From the NCBI GenBank assembly GCA_002633005.1, contig NMRA01000075.1:1-64000 (forward strand): DNA of 64,000 nt, written 5' to 3'. How positions within the stretch are numbered: position 1 is the stretch's first letter; each line of letters opens with the position of its first letter. Shown piece after piece: positions 50,201 through 60,173 of this stretch. Under the pieces are notes generated by a model. That model was not told where the DNA came from. It did not search any database and saw only the letters and a list, made by a program, of their open reading frames with translations. This stretch comes from Phoronis australis. Taxonomy: Eukaryota > Phoronida > Phoronidae. The position numbers and the translations under genes are program-made.

Positions 50201-53200
50201 GCCCATCAGTCTACAGTGTGTTCAAATACCAATAAATTCGTAACAGCGAAATAAAACAACACGTTTTTATAAGAACTTAGTGTATTTTCAAGGGTTTTAC
50301 ATCGATATTTGATGATTTACTGGTGTGAAACGATGAATTCAAGCGATAAGCTGACACCAGTAACCCGTGTTGTGAACTGCTGAACACACTGCGTGTGAAG
50401 CCAATGACGTCATTGGATAATTTCAACACCTCCGTCTGCCGTCAGGTGTCAAGTAACACAACCGAATATGGCGTTATCGAGTAGAACTACTCGATCTAAA
50501 TTGATACAAAATAGGTTGTTTTTGGTGGGATTCTCCTTTAATATTGTTGTAATTCCCAAACACCATAGACGCAGTTTTCACACAAAATGAGTAAATATGA
50601 CGAAACAGGAACACTCTGACGACATCCTCGGCTTATTCGAATGTTCAGTGATGACGTGTCATGGCAGTAGATTACGCAATTTGAACCCGGAAATAAGACT
50701 AGACATGCCCTCACACTGGGTCCAAAGCGTCATAATGACGTCAAAATAGCTATAGCCCCCAGCCCCCTATGGTGCGCCGCCCATGCTAAACATTCCTATA
50801 GGGTAGAATTTCAGAATTACACTGACGGCCAATGCCATTATTTAGCAGACAGACACACTGCACTAGGCAGTGCCCAAAATCAACAAAATAATGGATTTCA
50901 AGGACTCAGAATCGAAAGCTTTTCCAAAGTCCACAAAGACTAACAGAGCAGGCATGTTATGACTTTCTGTGTAGTGCACAATATCGTAAGTAGTTCTGGT
51001 GTTTTCTCTCTTATACAAATCAGTTTGAATTTTGCTAACCAATGGCACTATGGCACTCTTAATAGGCTGAGCCACACAATTCGTCATTACTTTGTAAGTT
51101 GTATCAAATATATTTCTACATGACAGTCTCTATTGGCTGTGCCTAAACAATGACGTATAAGCAGCGTCAATTTTGATCATGCTAAATAATTTAAGACATC
51201 ATTTTTGTCTCGGAGTAACCAAATAGATTATCTACAGTTTAGATGGTGACCACAAAGTAAATGCTTTGGACTACTTTTGGTGGCTCACACCGGTACAGAA
51301 ATTTGATAATTAAAACATTCCAAACTCGAGCTTAATTAATCTTTACGCCAATGTGTTGAACTGAAAGAGAACCTAAAGGCTCCTCTTAAGCTTCAAGCGT
51401 ATGCCATGTTTACCAAACCATGAAGCGACACTGGTGATATCCGTCATTTTTTGACTACTCTTTATTTGAACACAGTTCTTTAATCGTGGCATGAGAACTC
51501 ATTTGATTTTCACGAAATTACCAAGAATTTCTCACATATGTACTTAAAGATTATGAACATTGCTTCAATTTCTTGGAGATATAGGTAAAGACACACTTTT
51601 ACTGTTTGAATAATTTACTGTTTTCTATTCAGGTTCCATGCGAATACAAGTCACTGTAAACCCTATGGGGCATGGAAACGTTTATTAGGCCTATACAAAT
51701 ATCACAACTACGGGAAGGGAATTAATCGGAGTCCCGAAGGTGTCAACTGTTTGAAAAGAGTCTAATGTGCTCTATTAATATTTCATTCTCTAATGTATGT
51801 GTTTTTTGTAAAATCGCCGCCGAGACTATGTTGGATTAAGCAGATACACAAAAGTCATGCTTTGCAGCAAACATTAACTGGTGAAGAGTACTGGTTGACA
51901 TGCTCTAGTTAGCGACAAAAACACGCAGAAAATTAATAAATAAAGTCCAAAGTTTATCGGGTACTAAACAAAGCAGGCGTAAAATTAGCGTCAAATTCGA
52001 ACAAGTTTAATTATTGTGCAAGAAGTGACAGTTAAGCCGTAGTAATTAAATGGTATCCGTTCAGAGAGAAAAACATAGTTCTGCCGTTAACGCTATCGCT
52101 GTTTTTGTTTTTAAAACTCACAAGTTCCATCATGTATCACTAAGTTAGCAACACGTTGGAAAGTACAACCCTATGTCCTTTTGCTTATTATTGCTGTCTA
52201 GTATATTAATATGTAAATTTTGATGTATTGATTTATCGATGTCTACTAGTGTTTAACTCTTAAGAATGTTAAGATCGACGTCATTCAACCATATTACTGC
52301 TGCGCCACCGGAAATCAACTATTGACATGTAAGAATTAATTTCTACATGAACATTGCTTACTTCTTAAAAATCCCGTCACATCAAACATCACAGGATTGT
52401 ATGAATTACTTGTCGTTAAAATCCTTTCGTTGAAGTTTGTTAAGCCACGCGCACACCCCGAGTTATACTGGAAAAAATGTCCCCAGCCATGGAACGTCCC
52501 TACCGCACACCCTACATCTTGTGGCAAACACGGCACAAAAGGATTACACAGAGGTATATATGTATCTGAGCAGGCACCATGTTGGTACATTTAACTACTT
52601 CCGCCTCGTTTGAAGATTATCGTAAGCACTGCGACTTGCGCGAGGGCACGTTCACCTAGAACAGGTGCCACGTTATGTATTAAGTGTAAAGTTGACCCAC
52701 CGCAATTCATTCTATTGATACTGGATTGTTCTATTGTAACTCGTAGTGTGGACACAACTAAAAAGTGTGTCGGTTTTGGCTTATAAAAAGATAATGAAAA
52801 CCACCATTCCATCCAGTTCTCTGAAACAAAATAATGCTACGTAACCTTCAACAACCCTCCGAAATTTGCAGGAAAATTTAAAGAAAATCTTTACACTGTT
52901 TGCTATATGCTTTTAGTTACACGACAACTTCCAGGGATAGCCTACCGACCAAGAACCAGGATACACAGTCTATAGGTGACGCGGAGAGTTTTGAGGCCTG
53001 TTTTTATCACTCAGCTGGGACGCCAACACTTTGCTTCAGCAGGTGACAGGCATAGAGTTGGTCGGAATCGCCAAAACAGGGTTTAGTATCCTTTAATTAA
53101 AGGTTGTTTAGCTGTCACTGTTGAATTCCTAACCGAAGCGCTTTAGGGTTTAAAATAATACCACGGTCATCGCATCTTGACTTTTTGCCGAATGATCGAT

Positions 53201-54945
53201 TAACTTAAATCACAGACAACACGTACATACATAGTTCGACTTTGCAACTTTAGGATTGACCAAACCATGCGCGCACTCGGGGGGNGAGCCCCCCCCCCCA
53301 TTTGGCGAAGAGGGTAAAAAGGTCCGCCTCCGAGAAAACGCGACAAAAGTTCACTAAAAAGGCGCAGACGCACGATTCTCACACATGAAGGTGGTACCCC
53401 GTTTTTTTTTAAATCCTCCCGCTTTTTGTTAGCAAAAGGTCCACTTCGCCAGAAATTCGAGCCCCCTCCCATATTAAAGGCTGGGTGCGCGCTTGTATAC
53501 ACCAATGATTTTTTTCTTGAGTCATTGATGGTTTCGATGTTTTGTTGGTAAGGGATATCATGTCCTATTAGGTTACGGAATATCACGTGACCGGTTTTAT
53601 GAGCTTAAGCTACTTTTCGTTTTTTGCAGCTAAAACTAAGACGAAATGCTAGTAAAAGGCACCAAATATAAAGCGTAGAGCTGCAGTAACGCTAGTGACA
53701 CGGTACTAACGGCTACAGTGTATGTTTATGCGAGAATGCAATTATGTTTGAATACTCTTTTATAACTTCACGGCAAATGTTGGAATAGTCTTCAATAACG
53801 CAAGAGCCAAAAGTAAATTTGAGGCAGCTTTTTATCTCCATCATTTCCGGTTGTTGTACTAATGTTGTTGCTACGTATGAAACGACAACATTTGTCAATC
53901 CATCAACCCGATTGTCTCTACAAGGTAATTTTATGTTGGATGACGACTTTATTTAATACAAATGTCTTGAAAAGAGGGTAGTTTGTCCACGCCACATTTT
54001 AGAATGTAAAAATTTTATTGCCTAAATGAGGTGTAACAAAAAGCGCTTTGTGTGACCACGAAGTACATGTAAATCAACTCTGTGTCAGGGCGACTATTTG
54101 GATTGCGTCGTTCCTTAACAGCGTCTTTTTAACGCATGTGAAATATTCTAAGGCAATTTCTTAATGATCTGGGGTTTTCGAGAGAAAATTTCCAAACCAT
54201 GGTTAGCCTGCGTAAAGCTGGATAGCCTGCACCTACCATCCTCTTGGCTGTCACTAGTCAAAGAGTGGGCTGTGTCCAGATTGCTGGACCCTAGTTTGAC
54301 GAATAAGACTGATAAAATTCAAACCAAATTTTTTTTGCGTGTATTACATTGAAACAAGTCATGATCTTCGATCTCGCTCCAAAAATCCCCGAAATCAATT
54401 GTCTTTTTACATTATCTAATTTAATCGGTGTCCCTAGAAAATAGTCGCCAAGGTCTGCCCACTTTTTTTAAAAAACAGTCCGACATGTTTGTTGAAACAA
54501 TTCAAAATTCGCCATATCTCATAAAATCGTGGGTAACTTCAATTTTAAACAGTTCAAGACCAAACAAAAATAGTCAAAAACAGACAATTAAACAAATTCA
54601 AAATAACATAAGCACCATTACGCGATTCTCTGCTGATGAAAGCATGCACTGTTATCATTTTCTGAGACAACCTACCTCCCTAAACACGTTCCCACAAACG
54701 TTGTGGTCCACGTGGAGTTCCTTGCTTCTGTAGAAGTGAAGGATGCTGTGAAAAGCAAGCGGGTTTCTGTCAAAGAAATATTCGTCTTCCTGGAAGTCAT
54801 AGCTTTCATCGACTTCCTGCATTCGAGCCAGAAGAGCCAGTCTGCTCCCGGGTATCCGTTCCAACGTACTCAACCATGTTTCGTGGCGCGTGCCGCCAAC
54901 GTTCAGGACGATCTTGTGATCGTAACCTGTCTTTCCTTCGTGCAT
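33815..54945 (-). CDS. Shaw/Kv3-like voltage-gated potassium channel, complete six-exon gene
   Basis: Six minus-strand exons (54676-54945, 39641-39859, 38385-38964, 37505-37713, 34973-35278, 33815-33982) join in frame into about 583 residues. Order: T1/BTB tetramerisation domain (aa 10-110), S1-S4 voltage sensor (164-312), S5 (about 330-352), pore with TVGYGD filter (375-380), S6 (about 390-418), basic cytoplasmic tail and short helical C-terminus. Kv channels are plasma-membrane tetramers that open on depolarisation and pass K+. The T1 motif H78-x5-C84-x20-C105-C106 is the zinc-binding signature of Shaw, Shab and Shal T1 domains; overall wording is closest to Shaw/Kv3. The start is the first ATG after an in-frame TAA. 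Length fits the family. Oddities: TVP instead of PVP in S6, M at the first S4 arginine, one GC-AG intron, a 14.8-kb first intron. The family call is firm; the subfamily is inferred from motifs. Confidence 0.9.
34060..34260 (+). repeat. Dispersed repeat family, copy 1 (in Kv intron 5)
   Basis: Shares with 52797-52950 and 56318-56515 the order: catccagtt-ctgaaacaaaa, a 'gtaaccctc' block, then acacgacaact and a 'gaaaaaccaccat...accataat' end. It overlaps a minus-strand ORF that is not coding. Confidence 0.65.
34973..35278 (-). CDS. Kv channel exon 5: basic cytoplasmic tail
   Basis: This exon (102 codons, phase 0 at both ends, fully open) lies between TTTTTCAG and AAG|GTGAGA. It encodes a hydrophilic, probably disordered tail with a serine/arginine-rich stretch (RRRQQRSSHRRSRSEPRPE), a candidate for phosphorylation or membrane and scaffold contacts. 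Membership of the channel gene rests on position, strand, phase and splice signals, since Kv tails are poorly conserved. Confidence 0.75.
35444..35535 (-). repeat. tRNA-derived SINE head
   Basis: On the minus strand there is an A-box-like TGGTGTAGTGGTAAAGTC followed at tRNA-like spacing by a B box GGGTTCGACTCC. The acceptor and T stems do not pair cleanly, so it is not a functional tRNA but a tRNA-like promoter, as at the 5' end of SINEs. It lies in a Kv intron. Confidence 0.6.
36082..36245. mobile_element. 164-bp foldback MITE
   Basis: The ends atagattattacatg and catgtaataatctat are perfect inverted repeats. Inside, 'ttatctagagccctcgagga' and its near-complement form a long hairpin with the G/C loop 'ctcggggctaacgcccctcggg'. 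Single-stranded it would fold almost end to end. It lies in a Kv intron. Confidence 0.85.
36812..36865 (-). ncRNA. Hammerhead-like motif after PLE fragment 2
   Basis: On the minus strand: CCAG (helix I), core CTGATGA, one U, helix II GTGAC/GTCAC with loop ATGAA, GAAA, TATAGCTA, then CTGG closing helix I. Core and helix II are perfect apart from the extra U shared with the motif at 22,936; helix III is unclear. It lies about 110 bases after the stop of the PLE frame. Activity is inferred and doubtful without a good helix III. Confidence 0.5.
36970..37230 (-). pseudogene. PLE fragment 2: GIY-YIG C-terminus
   Basis: One minus-strand frame reads QEIVENIIICYVENDIF, then ILEWLLISHEKPALNEQLT and VYRTLALFR before a stop. 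The 'EWLLI..H.PALN.Q.T' tail is typical of PLE GIY-YIG domains. At least one in-frame stop near 37,140 and apparent frame change further upstream show decay; the reverse transcriptase is absent. Confidence 0.7.
37505..37713 (-). CDS. Kv channel exon 4: pore loop and S6
   Basis: This encodes the rest of codon 357 to aa 426. The pore helix and selectivity filter TMTTVGYGD are intact, so K+ selectivity is expected. S6 reads GVLVIAFTVPIVVNNF where Kv3 channels have the PVP hinge; the first proline is threonine (T406), the second (P408) is kept. The exon starts after CTTTCAG and ends ACACAG|GTAAT, phase 0. Confidence 0.9.
37714..38384 (-). other. Kv intron 3, with GAT-rich simple repeat
   Basis: This intron separates the voltage-sensor and pore exons. 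About 38,120-38,343 is a degenerate GAT/GAC trinucleotide tract. It yields long poly-I, poly-M and poly-H open frames on both strands that are not coding. Confidence 0.85.
38385..38964 (-). CDS. Kv channel exon 3: S1 to S5, voltage sensor
   Basis: This encodes aa 164-356 plus one base of codon 357. S1 (about 164-183), S2 with its conserved acidic residue in FSVEV, S3 with the aspartate in NVIDIV, S4 (about 293-312) and S5 (about 330-352) are visible. The S1-S2 loop has two possible N-glycosylation sites (NGT, NGS) and a CCC cluster. S4 reads K296, M299, R302, R305, R308, K311 at three-residue spacing; most Kv channels have arginine where M299 lies. The donor is GCAG|GTAGG, and a long GAT repeat begins about 40 bases inside the following intron. 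Confidence 0.9.
39641..39859 (-). CDS. Kv channel exon 2: end of T1 and linker to S1
   Basis: This encodes aa 91-163 (219 bases, phase 0 at both ends). It begins after TTTCAG and contains ELIYWGLEEMDIEPCCW, giving C105 and C106 of the zinc site. The exon ends CCAAG|GCAAGC. No GT donor sits at the homologous position, and reading on would insert a dozen unrelated residues before S1, so the junction is best explained as a GC-AG intron. The next exon (AITIVSF...) continues the family pattern directly. Confidence 0.87.
40318..41216 (-). mobile_element. PLE fragment 3 between inverted terminal repeats
   Basis: Arms of about 200 bases (40318-40527 and 41026-41216) are inverted copies of each other. 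Between them the minus strand encodes HFNSKNHKI, then after a one-base frame break VEKLQHPSTPHRLKREQYW and IDKLNTLEPHRLNIKT, the C-terminal half of a PLE GIY-YIG domain (about 40,730-40,900). PLE terminal repeats can be direct or inverted, so this looks like a 5'-truncated element with both arms. Confidence 0.75.
41104..41129 (-). ncRNA. Hammerhead-like core in right PLE arm
   Basis: On the minus strand: CTGAAGA, one U, helix II GAGA/TCTC, GAAA, TATCTC. The matching part of the left arm (40412-40440, plus strand) has TCAC and AAAA instead, so only the right arm keeps the core and helix II. Helices I and III are not obvious. Confidence 0.45.
41229..41293. repeat. CA microsatellite
   Basis: CA dinucleotide tract with an N at 41244. 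Confidence 0.95.
42553..42828 (-). pseudogene. L1/Tx1-like LINE ORF2 C-terminal fragment
   Basis: The frame encodes LSRIFWECRSVENFWKELRR and ends FNKMILLALVKQYIYGERCN plus a short tail. '(H)LFWEC..V..FW.EL' is the conserved RT-associated zinc-finger region near the end of Tx1/L1 ORF2. It is 5'-truncated at a stop near 42,828. Confidence 0.75.
44362..44549. mobile_element. Hairpin element, 59-bp arms
   Basis: 44362-44420 and 44490-44549 are near-perfect inverted repeats (cttattca...gccattttaa.agtgagcctctttt). The 68-base loop has a cgcaacgcgcg motif. It is a probable MITE or foldback in Kv intron 1. Confidence 0.75.
45379..45485 (+). CDS. THAP-type zinc-finger exon (partial)
   Basis: The frame reads LPCCVPGCLNYNQKQRHLIY then YEFPKNQE and ends GAG|GTAAGA. 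C-x4-C followed by a Y.FPK segment is the first half of a C2CH THAP domain, a DNA-binding zinc finger of host regulators and P-element-like transposases. No in-frame ATG exists between an upstream TAG and the cysteines, so it begins at a splice acceptor or is a remnant. The second half (C-x2-H) was not found nearby. Confidence 0.5.
45950..47275. repeat. Repeat element with 434-bp internal tandem array
   Basis: It begins with two copies of the palindromic 'actctgcgcgtgtaagcgca' (45,951 and 46,014), then T/C-rich sequence. Units starting gcac(c/t)gga(a/t)(g/a)aggtc begin at 46,216, 46,649 and 47,083, a period of 433-434 bases over about 2.3 copies, rich in 'aaggtca'. It ends near ttattgtcacgccgtgacaa, another palindrome. 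No coding frame. Confidence 0.75.
48950..49288 (+). pseudogene. THAP-type domain in one reading frame
   Basis: Encodes CIVPACPNYEAAKKAG, ISFFRLPREPEMLRKWLAVV and YLRVCGRHFVDIDF: the C-x4-C, FP/LP, W and C-x2-H signature of a whole THAP domain. The first Cys pair and the CGRHF are in one frame, but no ATG precedes it in frame and the expected AVPT-like end is missing; a neighbouring frame carries YPYVPLPVHVHGSS at that place, suggesting a frame change near 49,220. It lies inside Kv intron 1 on the other strand. Confidence 0.5.
49948..50057. repeat. GC-rich two-copy tandem repeat
   Basis: Two copies of 'ggccgcgaccggcctgggttc...ccactggccgggataac' of about 52 bases stand out from AT-rich surroundings. 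Confidence 0.7.
50863..51087 (-). pseudogene. L1/Tx1-like LINE RT fragment
   Basis: Carries NTRTTYDIVHYTESHNMPAL and the A box FVDFGKAFDS, typical of Tx1/L1 reverse transcriptases ('IDFEKAFDS'). It stops soon after; no B or C box remains. Confidence 0.75.
52797..52950 (+). repeat. Dispersed repeat family, copy 2
   Basis: Starts accaccattccatccagttc and carries tctgaaacaaaataatgc, cgtaaccttcaacaaccctc and ttacacgacaacttcc, matching copies 1 and 3. Confidence 0.65.
53240..53485. repeat. Decayed G/C-rich transposon scrap
   Basis: Starts gcgcgcactcgggggg, has an N at 53285, and ends attcgagccccctcccatat...ggctgggtgcgcg. A related scrap is at 61,780-61,985 (attcgagcccccc...ggctgggtgact). The 128-aa minus-strand frame across it is not coding. 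Confidence 0.5.
54676..54945 (-). CDS. Kv channel exon 1: N-terminal T1 domain
   Basis: This encodes aa 1-90, starting at the ATG at 54945; an in-frame TAA lies 24 bases upstream of it. KIVLNVGGTRHET and the FFDRNP motif are T1/BTB hallmarks. H78 and C84 of the zinc site are here; the paired cysteines are in exon 2. The exon ends GAG|GTAGG, phase 0. The T1 domain sets subfamily-specific tetramer assembly. Confidence 0.9.
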
Positions 54946-56317
54946 CACGACACGGATGTAAAATTATCCAAAGTGTTCGCGGTAGGGAGAGGAGCGGCCA
55001 GTGTCACATTGCGCTATGCAGTTCACGCAACACTTGGAGATATGGACAATTCCACGGCTGTTATATACATTTTAAGGACATCACTATCAGTCACTTCAAA
55101 TACTTCCTTTGGCAATTCGGTTTGTACCAAATAACGTTTGTCTTTGGTGAAAATATAGGCACTGTACTTCGTCTAGGTAATCACTAAAAGTTAACTTTCA
55201 TCCGCTGGAAATACGACGTCCTTTTAATGAATTACAGTGCTGTAAACGGCATTGGCAAATAATGTACACTACGCATCAATACATTCTCGGAACAGAATTT
55301 ACAATTCCGATCGCTTCGCAGTAGCGTTTCTGATATAAAACTTCAGGCACACGCATCCATTCAGTTTTGACTGAAACATTGCCTCCGGATATGTTTCCTA
55401 GTGAATATTTTATAAAGATTGCGTAGATTAAATATAATATCAACGTTGCCATGCGCGTCACTCGTAATTATCATCCGTTCAACCCGATGCCAATACATAC
55501 AAAAGTATAGACGACCATTGTCTAAAATCAAAGATCGATGCGGTTCGAGTTACGCTTTACAAATTTCACAATCGACGGCGGATTTTCCGCTGAGTGTTTG
55601 GATTGCACGTTTGCACAAATATATTGACTTCCGTCTTTAACAGAGCACGTCGAGCATAAACTGCAGGCATTACCTGGGTCTCTAACACTGAGCTTGCTGT
55701 GGTGAAAAATCACAAATCAATAAGCATTGTGTTTCTTCAAGTCTTTTAACATAACGCAGTACCTACATGTAAACCGATAGCTTACTTATTTACATTTAGC
55801 TTGCGACATTCTGTTTAGACTAACAATATCAATTACTTGCAATAACAACGATACCCGTAACAGTCACTGTTCACGTAACAATAAATAAATGTTCATAATC
55901 ATAAAGGTAATTAGCCAATTTCATTAAATGTCATAAGTCGATCGTAGCTGAGACGGTCGCAAGTATGTTAGGGCCGTGCAAACTTAACAGACAGAATCGG
56001 TTTGGTGGCGGAAAGCGCATCTTTGGGGGGATTGCTACGAGACGGAATATCAAGCTTTTGTGATTTATTTCGCTTTGTCTAAATTTACAAAATAACAAAA
56101 CTGTTGTGTTTTGTGATTTTACTACAAATTGCCCTTCTCGTCATTCGCGGAAATCCAGGCGGCAGACTTTATCACTTGAAATACTCGGGTGAGGTTTAGC
56201 TGCACTGGTAAAGTGTAAGACTGCAAGCGCTGTGGTCGTGAGCTTGAAATTCCGTGTGATCTCAGAAACAACTTTCTCGAGAAAGTCCATAACTTTAAAA
56301 GGACGCTAAGCCCTATT
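54946..56317. other. Upstream of Kv gene; no exon found
   Basis: This should contain the channel's 5' UTR and promoter. No TATA box or CpG-rich block is obvious. About 56,190-56,270 has a degenerate tRNA-like A box (tagctgcactgg) and weak B box, a possible SINE trace. Confidence 0.45.
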
Positions 56318-56515
56318 GACTGATTTTAAAACCAATCTTCCCATCCAGTTCTCTGAAACAAAACAATACCCTGTGACCCTCGACAACTCTCAAAATTTTG
56401 TAGCTAAATAAGAAAACTTCTACCAAAATCTGCCAATTAGGAAACCGTGGCCTTCGCTTAAGGTGAGTTACACGACAATTGTAGGGAAAAACCACCATCC
56501 AAGAACCATAATATC
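56318..56515 (+). repeat. Dispersed repeat family, copy 3
   Basis: The clearest copy, from 'aaaaccaatcttcccatcc' to 'ccaagaaccataatatcc'. No protein or tRNA promoter was recognised, so it is either a SINE of unknown origin or a decayed MITE. Confidence 0.65.
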
Positions 56516-56673
56516 CAGTGGCGGATTTAGAGGGGGACCAAGGGGGCCATGCCCCCTTAAAATTCTCCCAGATTCCATTTGGCAGTTCGGGAGTGCGAAT
56601 TTTTGACTGGCAAAATCGTGGCTAATACTCTGTCCTGCGCCCCCCGCAACTTAGAATCCTGGATCCACCCCTC
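56516..56673. mobile_element. Short MITE with GGCGGATTTAG ends
   Basis: Left cagtggcggatttagagggg and the reverse complement of the right end (gaggggtggatccagg) are imperfect inverted repeats. It abuts copy 3 of the dispersed repeat and is related to 27,466-27,797. Confidence 0.55.
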
Positions 56674-59278
56674 ATATCTAATTTGAGACTCCAGATTTTT
56701 TAGTTGAATCCTGTTGGTTCGTGCTTTTTAACCTACTTTTGCAAATTAAAATCCACTAATGTCAGTTTAAACGGGTGACGAAACGATAATTTTGGATCTA
56801 CATGTAGGTCTCTACTCCAAAGGCATCTTGGGCACTTCTGGTATTGTGGTTACCAAATTTCTCCCGAAGTGTAAGCTAGGTTATCTTCAAAAGTGAGGAC
56901 TTCAGTCGTGCGGCTAGCTATGTGACTTTAGAACTGGAAATGTTTGGCCGTATGTCTGTAATCAGAGGGTTATAACTTTTGAACGAGAATCAAATGCCTA
57001 CGAAACAGACCTACATGAATGTTCCTAAAATAGAATGTAGCGTATACGTTTGTAAGCCCTATCTCCGACAGATTTTAATTACAGAAACTATTTGGTATTT
57101 TGTTGATGCATACCGAATGTCTGTCACGTAAAACCGGAATCTTAATTTGTGTATAAAATAACAGTGTGTGCTTTTGGTCAGAAAACTGTGTTTAAGGTCA
57201 GTGGAGTGTCTTCCATGTTTTCGGTTGCTGATATGGTGAAGGTCAGTGGAAGTGATTCGTATTCCGTCGAAAGACATGATTCGTATCACATTTATCACAA
57301 GCAGGACAGCTTTCTATCACTGTGTTCCGTGACCCTCTGGCCTTGCATCATCGAATGAAGCGACTCTATTTTAGACTGGTTTCGCGTGTTAGAATTTGAA
57401 TGAAATGAGTCTGCACATGCACGTGGCATAATTATTCAGTGTATATGTATATGTGTATGTATACATGATAGTTTTCCCGGATGAATGAATGCCCATGGTT
57501 TCGCACAGTACATATTCGATGGTTCATGCTTTAGGCATTATCAGTAAGTAATTGAAATTCTTGTTTCCCGCGCAAATACAAAGCTCGACATATCGGCAAG
57601 GTTGTAATTAAAAAGAGAAGATATTTTAGGCTTTCTGTTCACTAACGAATGAAAAATTTAGTCACATCACCGATGTTTGATCAATCCAGTTCCGCAGGGA
57701 ATACAGGAAAATAAAACGAATGCATGAACTGATATCACAATCACCAATAGTCGTAAGATGTTTTGGATCGTACTTATTGTTCGAGCGTATAATTCAATGG
57801 TTCTGGCTTATGAATCGAAACTCCTGTGCAAGACTAGCCAACACTCAGCTCAAGCAGAGCTGAAGGTTCATGGAAAAATTTCCCCAGATTCTGGAAAATG
57901 GACATAAATCAGAAGGGTAGAGTAAGGCCGAGCTAGAGTAGAAGGAAACTGCCATGTTGCAGACCTCGACGATCGATCGGGTTCCTTGTGCAAATATCAG
58001 TAACTTGTTGTTTTTAGCTGGTAAACTTGCTGATCCAATATAAAATCTGGGCAAACTAACTGTTGTAACACGTCCATTTTTTCCCGCAATGGCCGCAGAT
58101 GCAGACGGAGCACCTAAACCTATTTGTTGATTCACTCAGGTCCAGTGGAGGTATTCCTAGTTTTTTTGTTGACATAAATTGTTTAACACCAGTCGTCAAC
58201 TATAATATTGTTGCCACTTGCTAGATCACAAACACTTCGGCTTAGCTGTCGTCGGAAGGAGATGGAATGATGATACGAAGGTCATCGTCGAAGTTCAAGT
58301 TGCTTTTGATTGACAATTCTTCCAGATTTTTTTGGCGACACCAAATAAATGTTTCCACGATTATTGTTAGAGAATAAAAAGACCTAAGGCGTTGGGGATT
58401 TTTTATTCCAGGATCAAAGATCACGGTTCGTTTTTATGTACGCCATAATAAAATTCGGTTTAATTTGAATTTTGTCCGTCTTATTCGTCAAACTCGGGTC
58501 GATGGTTGCACTTGATTGACTTCGCTAGTTTTACCAAGTCAACCAGCTAAGACATCTTATTATTTGATAATGACGACTTTCTGCTAACAGACCAATCAGA
58601 TGTCGTACAGCAGGATGGCTCTAATCGGCGGAAACGACAATGTTAATCAAATACAGCTAATTTTATGAACCTCACTTTCTCCCGCTTTTGCAACGAAGAA
58701 ACGATAGGGTCGACTTAAGACTTAAAAATGGGCGGCGACACACAGGGGGCTGGGGAGGCTATAGACCTACCTTTTTTAATGCTGCGCCGCCATTGTTAAA
58801 ACAGAAATTTGGTCTTACGCTCCCACTTTGCAATTGCTAAATATTAAGGTTTAGACAAGTAAATTATGAGCGCATTGCAATCTAGAAATAATTCCTGGGG
58901 ATTATCTCAGTACTTCGTAGTTCTGTTTATATTCTCAGAAACTTTGCACTTTTGCTTAAGTGAGATCACAAACTATAGTAGGGCCTACATGGACCACTGG
59001 CTCCGTATATTTTTATTGGACGAAATCAGTGATCTTACGCCATGACGTCATTTTTCACTAGGGACACCTGGCAGACATGGCACGTTTTACTTCCGGCAAA
59101 GACGTCGTCTGCTAATCATGGTCATTTCGTCGGGATTTGTATCGACGATTTTGTCTAACCCGCATCCGTTTAAATAAATTGAACGCTCGTAGAGCGTTAC
59201 TTTCTTAAATAAAGCTCATATTAATACTCCAGAAATAACCACCAGGCCTTAAAACCCAAAATTTCAAAATAAAAATTT
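56674..59278. other. No gene seen
   Basis: Short ORFs (for example minus 57,845-58,135 and 58,242-58,424) have no recognisable domain. About 58,735-58,795 resembles 50,740-50,790 (gggggctgggg...gcgccgcc), a minor shared repeat. Confidence 0.5.
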
Positions 59279-59686
59279 CTGGGCCCGGTCTCTAATCTTT
59301 GTACTCGGAACGAACTCGAAACTATTTTTGGCAATTTCTCTGCTCCTTTTGTGCGAACTTAAGATAATTGGTTATCAGACTGTGCTCGAATACATTATAG
59401 TTTATGCATAGGGGTTTCTAGTTCAAGTTTGCTCTTGAAGACCCTTATATTCGTGCTACAAACTCGAGTAAAAACTCGAAATTTCGAGTTCAAACTCGAA
59501 CTTATTGCTTTAATATTGGGTTTACAAACTGTGAACTAAGGGCTATAAATTATCTTCTTAAATTATTGTGTACTCTAGCATGGAATAATAGACACATATC
59601 TTGAGTTCGCCCAAAAGTAGAGTAGAAAATGCCAAACCTAATTTCGAGTTCCATTTCGAGTAAAAAGATTGGAGACTGGGCCCTGG
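59279..59686. mobile_element. MITE with CTCGAAATTTCGAG core, copy 2
   Basis: This is about 408 bases long and closely similar end to end to 4731-5138, with CTGGGCCCGGTCTC at the left and the reverse complement of CCAGGGCCCAGTCTCC at the right. The two copies sit in unrelated flanks, which defines the element's limits. No clear target duplication is visible. Confidence 0.65.
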
Positions 59687-60173
59687 ACTCTACTGTTGGT
59701 TCAGACCTCGAACCGCGTTTCAATGCCGAAGTTATTCTTTTCGTTGTTCTAGATAGTAAAATAGATTGAAGCATTTCCCGTCACAATACACTAACCGGAA
59801 GCTGAGCTTGCCATGTTAACAGGGTGGCGCCTCCTCTAGGATATTTTGCAAGAAAATGTTGGAGTTGACAATCTGTTGCCTATAATATATGAGATTTAAT
59901 TATTTTTCAGAAAGAGCTGTGTGGTGCGTAAGAACAAATTTCTGTCCAAGTCTTGAGTCATTTTTCATGAAACAAACCTCAGACGTTGATTGCAAAACAC
60001 CACATTCGTGACGCACACGCTCCATTTGCTCGATTTTTGGTTTGGTAAGGCGACCTCCTTTGCTAGATGGTGATTAAACTTTGCTGAAGCAAATTTGCTC
60101 AGGCTCTCGAGTGGTGGAAAGTAAATATTCACGTTAAAAAAGGGAAGAAACTTTTGGCAATTTGTTATGAATT

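Larger units (their letters stand above)
39860..54675 (-). other. Kv intron 1 (14.8 kb)
   Basis: This large intron parts the first exon from the rest of the channel. It contains a Penelope-like element with inverted arms, a CA repeat, two L1/Tx1-like LINE scraps, a hairpin element, a 434-bp tandem array, two THAP-like sequences on the opposite strand, a GC-rich tandem repeat, and copies of dispersed repeats. About 41,400-42,500, 43,000-44,350, 47,300-48,950 and 51,100-52,780 show nothing else that can be supported. A cysteine-containing minus-strand ORF at 52,336-52,590 is not recognised. Confidence 0.75.

Noticed and set aside
52336-52590. Cysteine-containing minus-strand ORF, possible secreted-protein exon
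   Set aside because: A CAA|GTAATT donor is possible, but no family is recognised and the acceptor is weak.
53200-53586. 128-aa minus-strand ORF
   Set aside because: It crosses an N and a G/C-rich transposon scrap that recurs at 61.8 kb; no domain is present.
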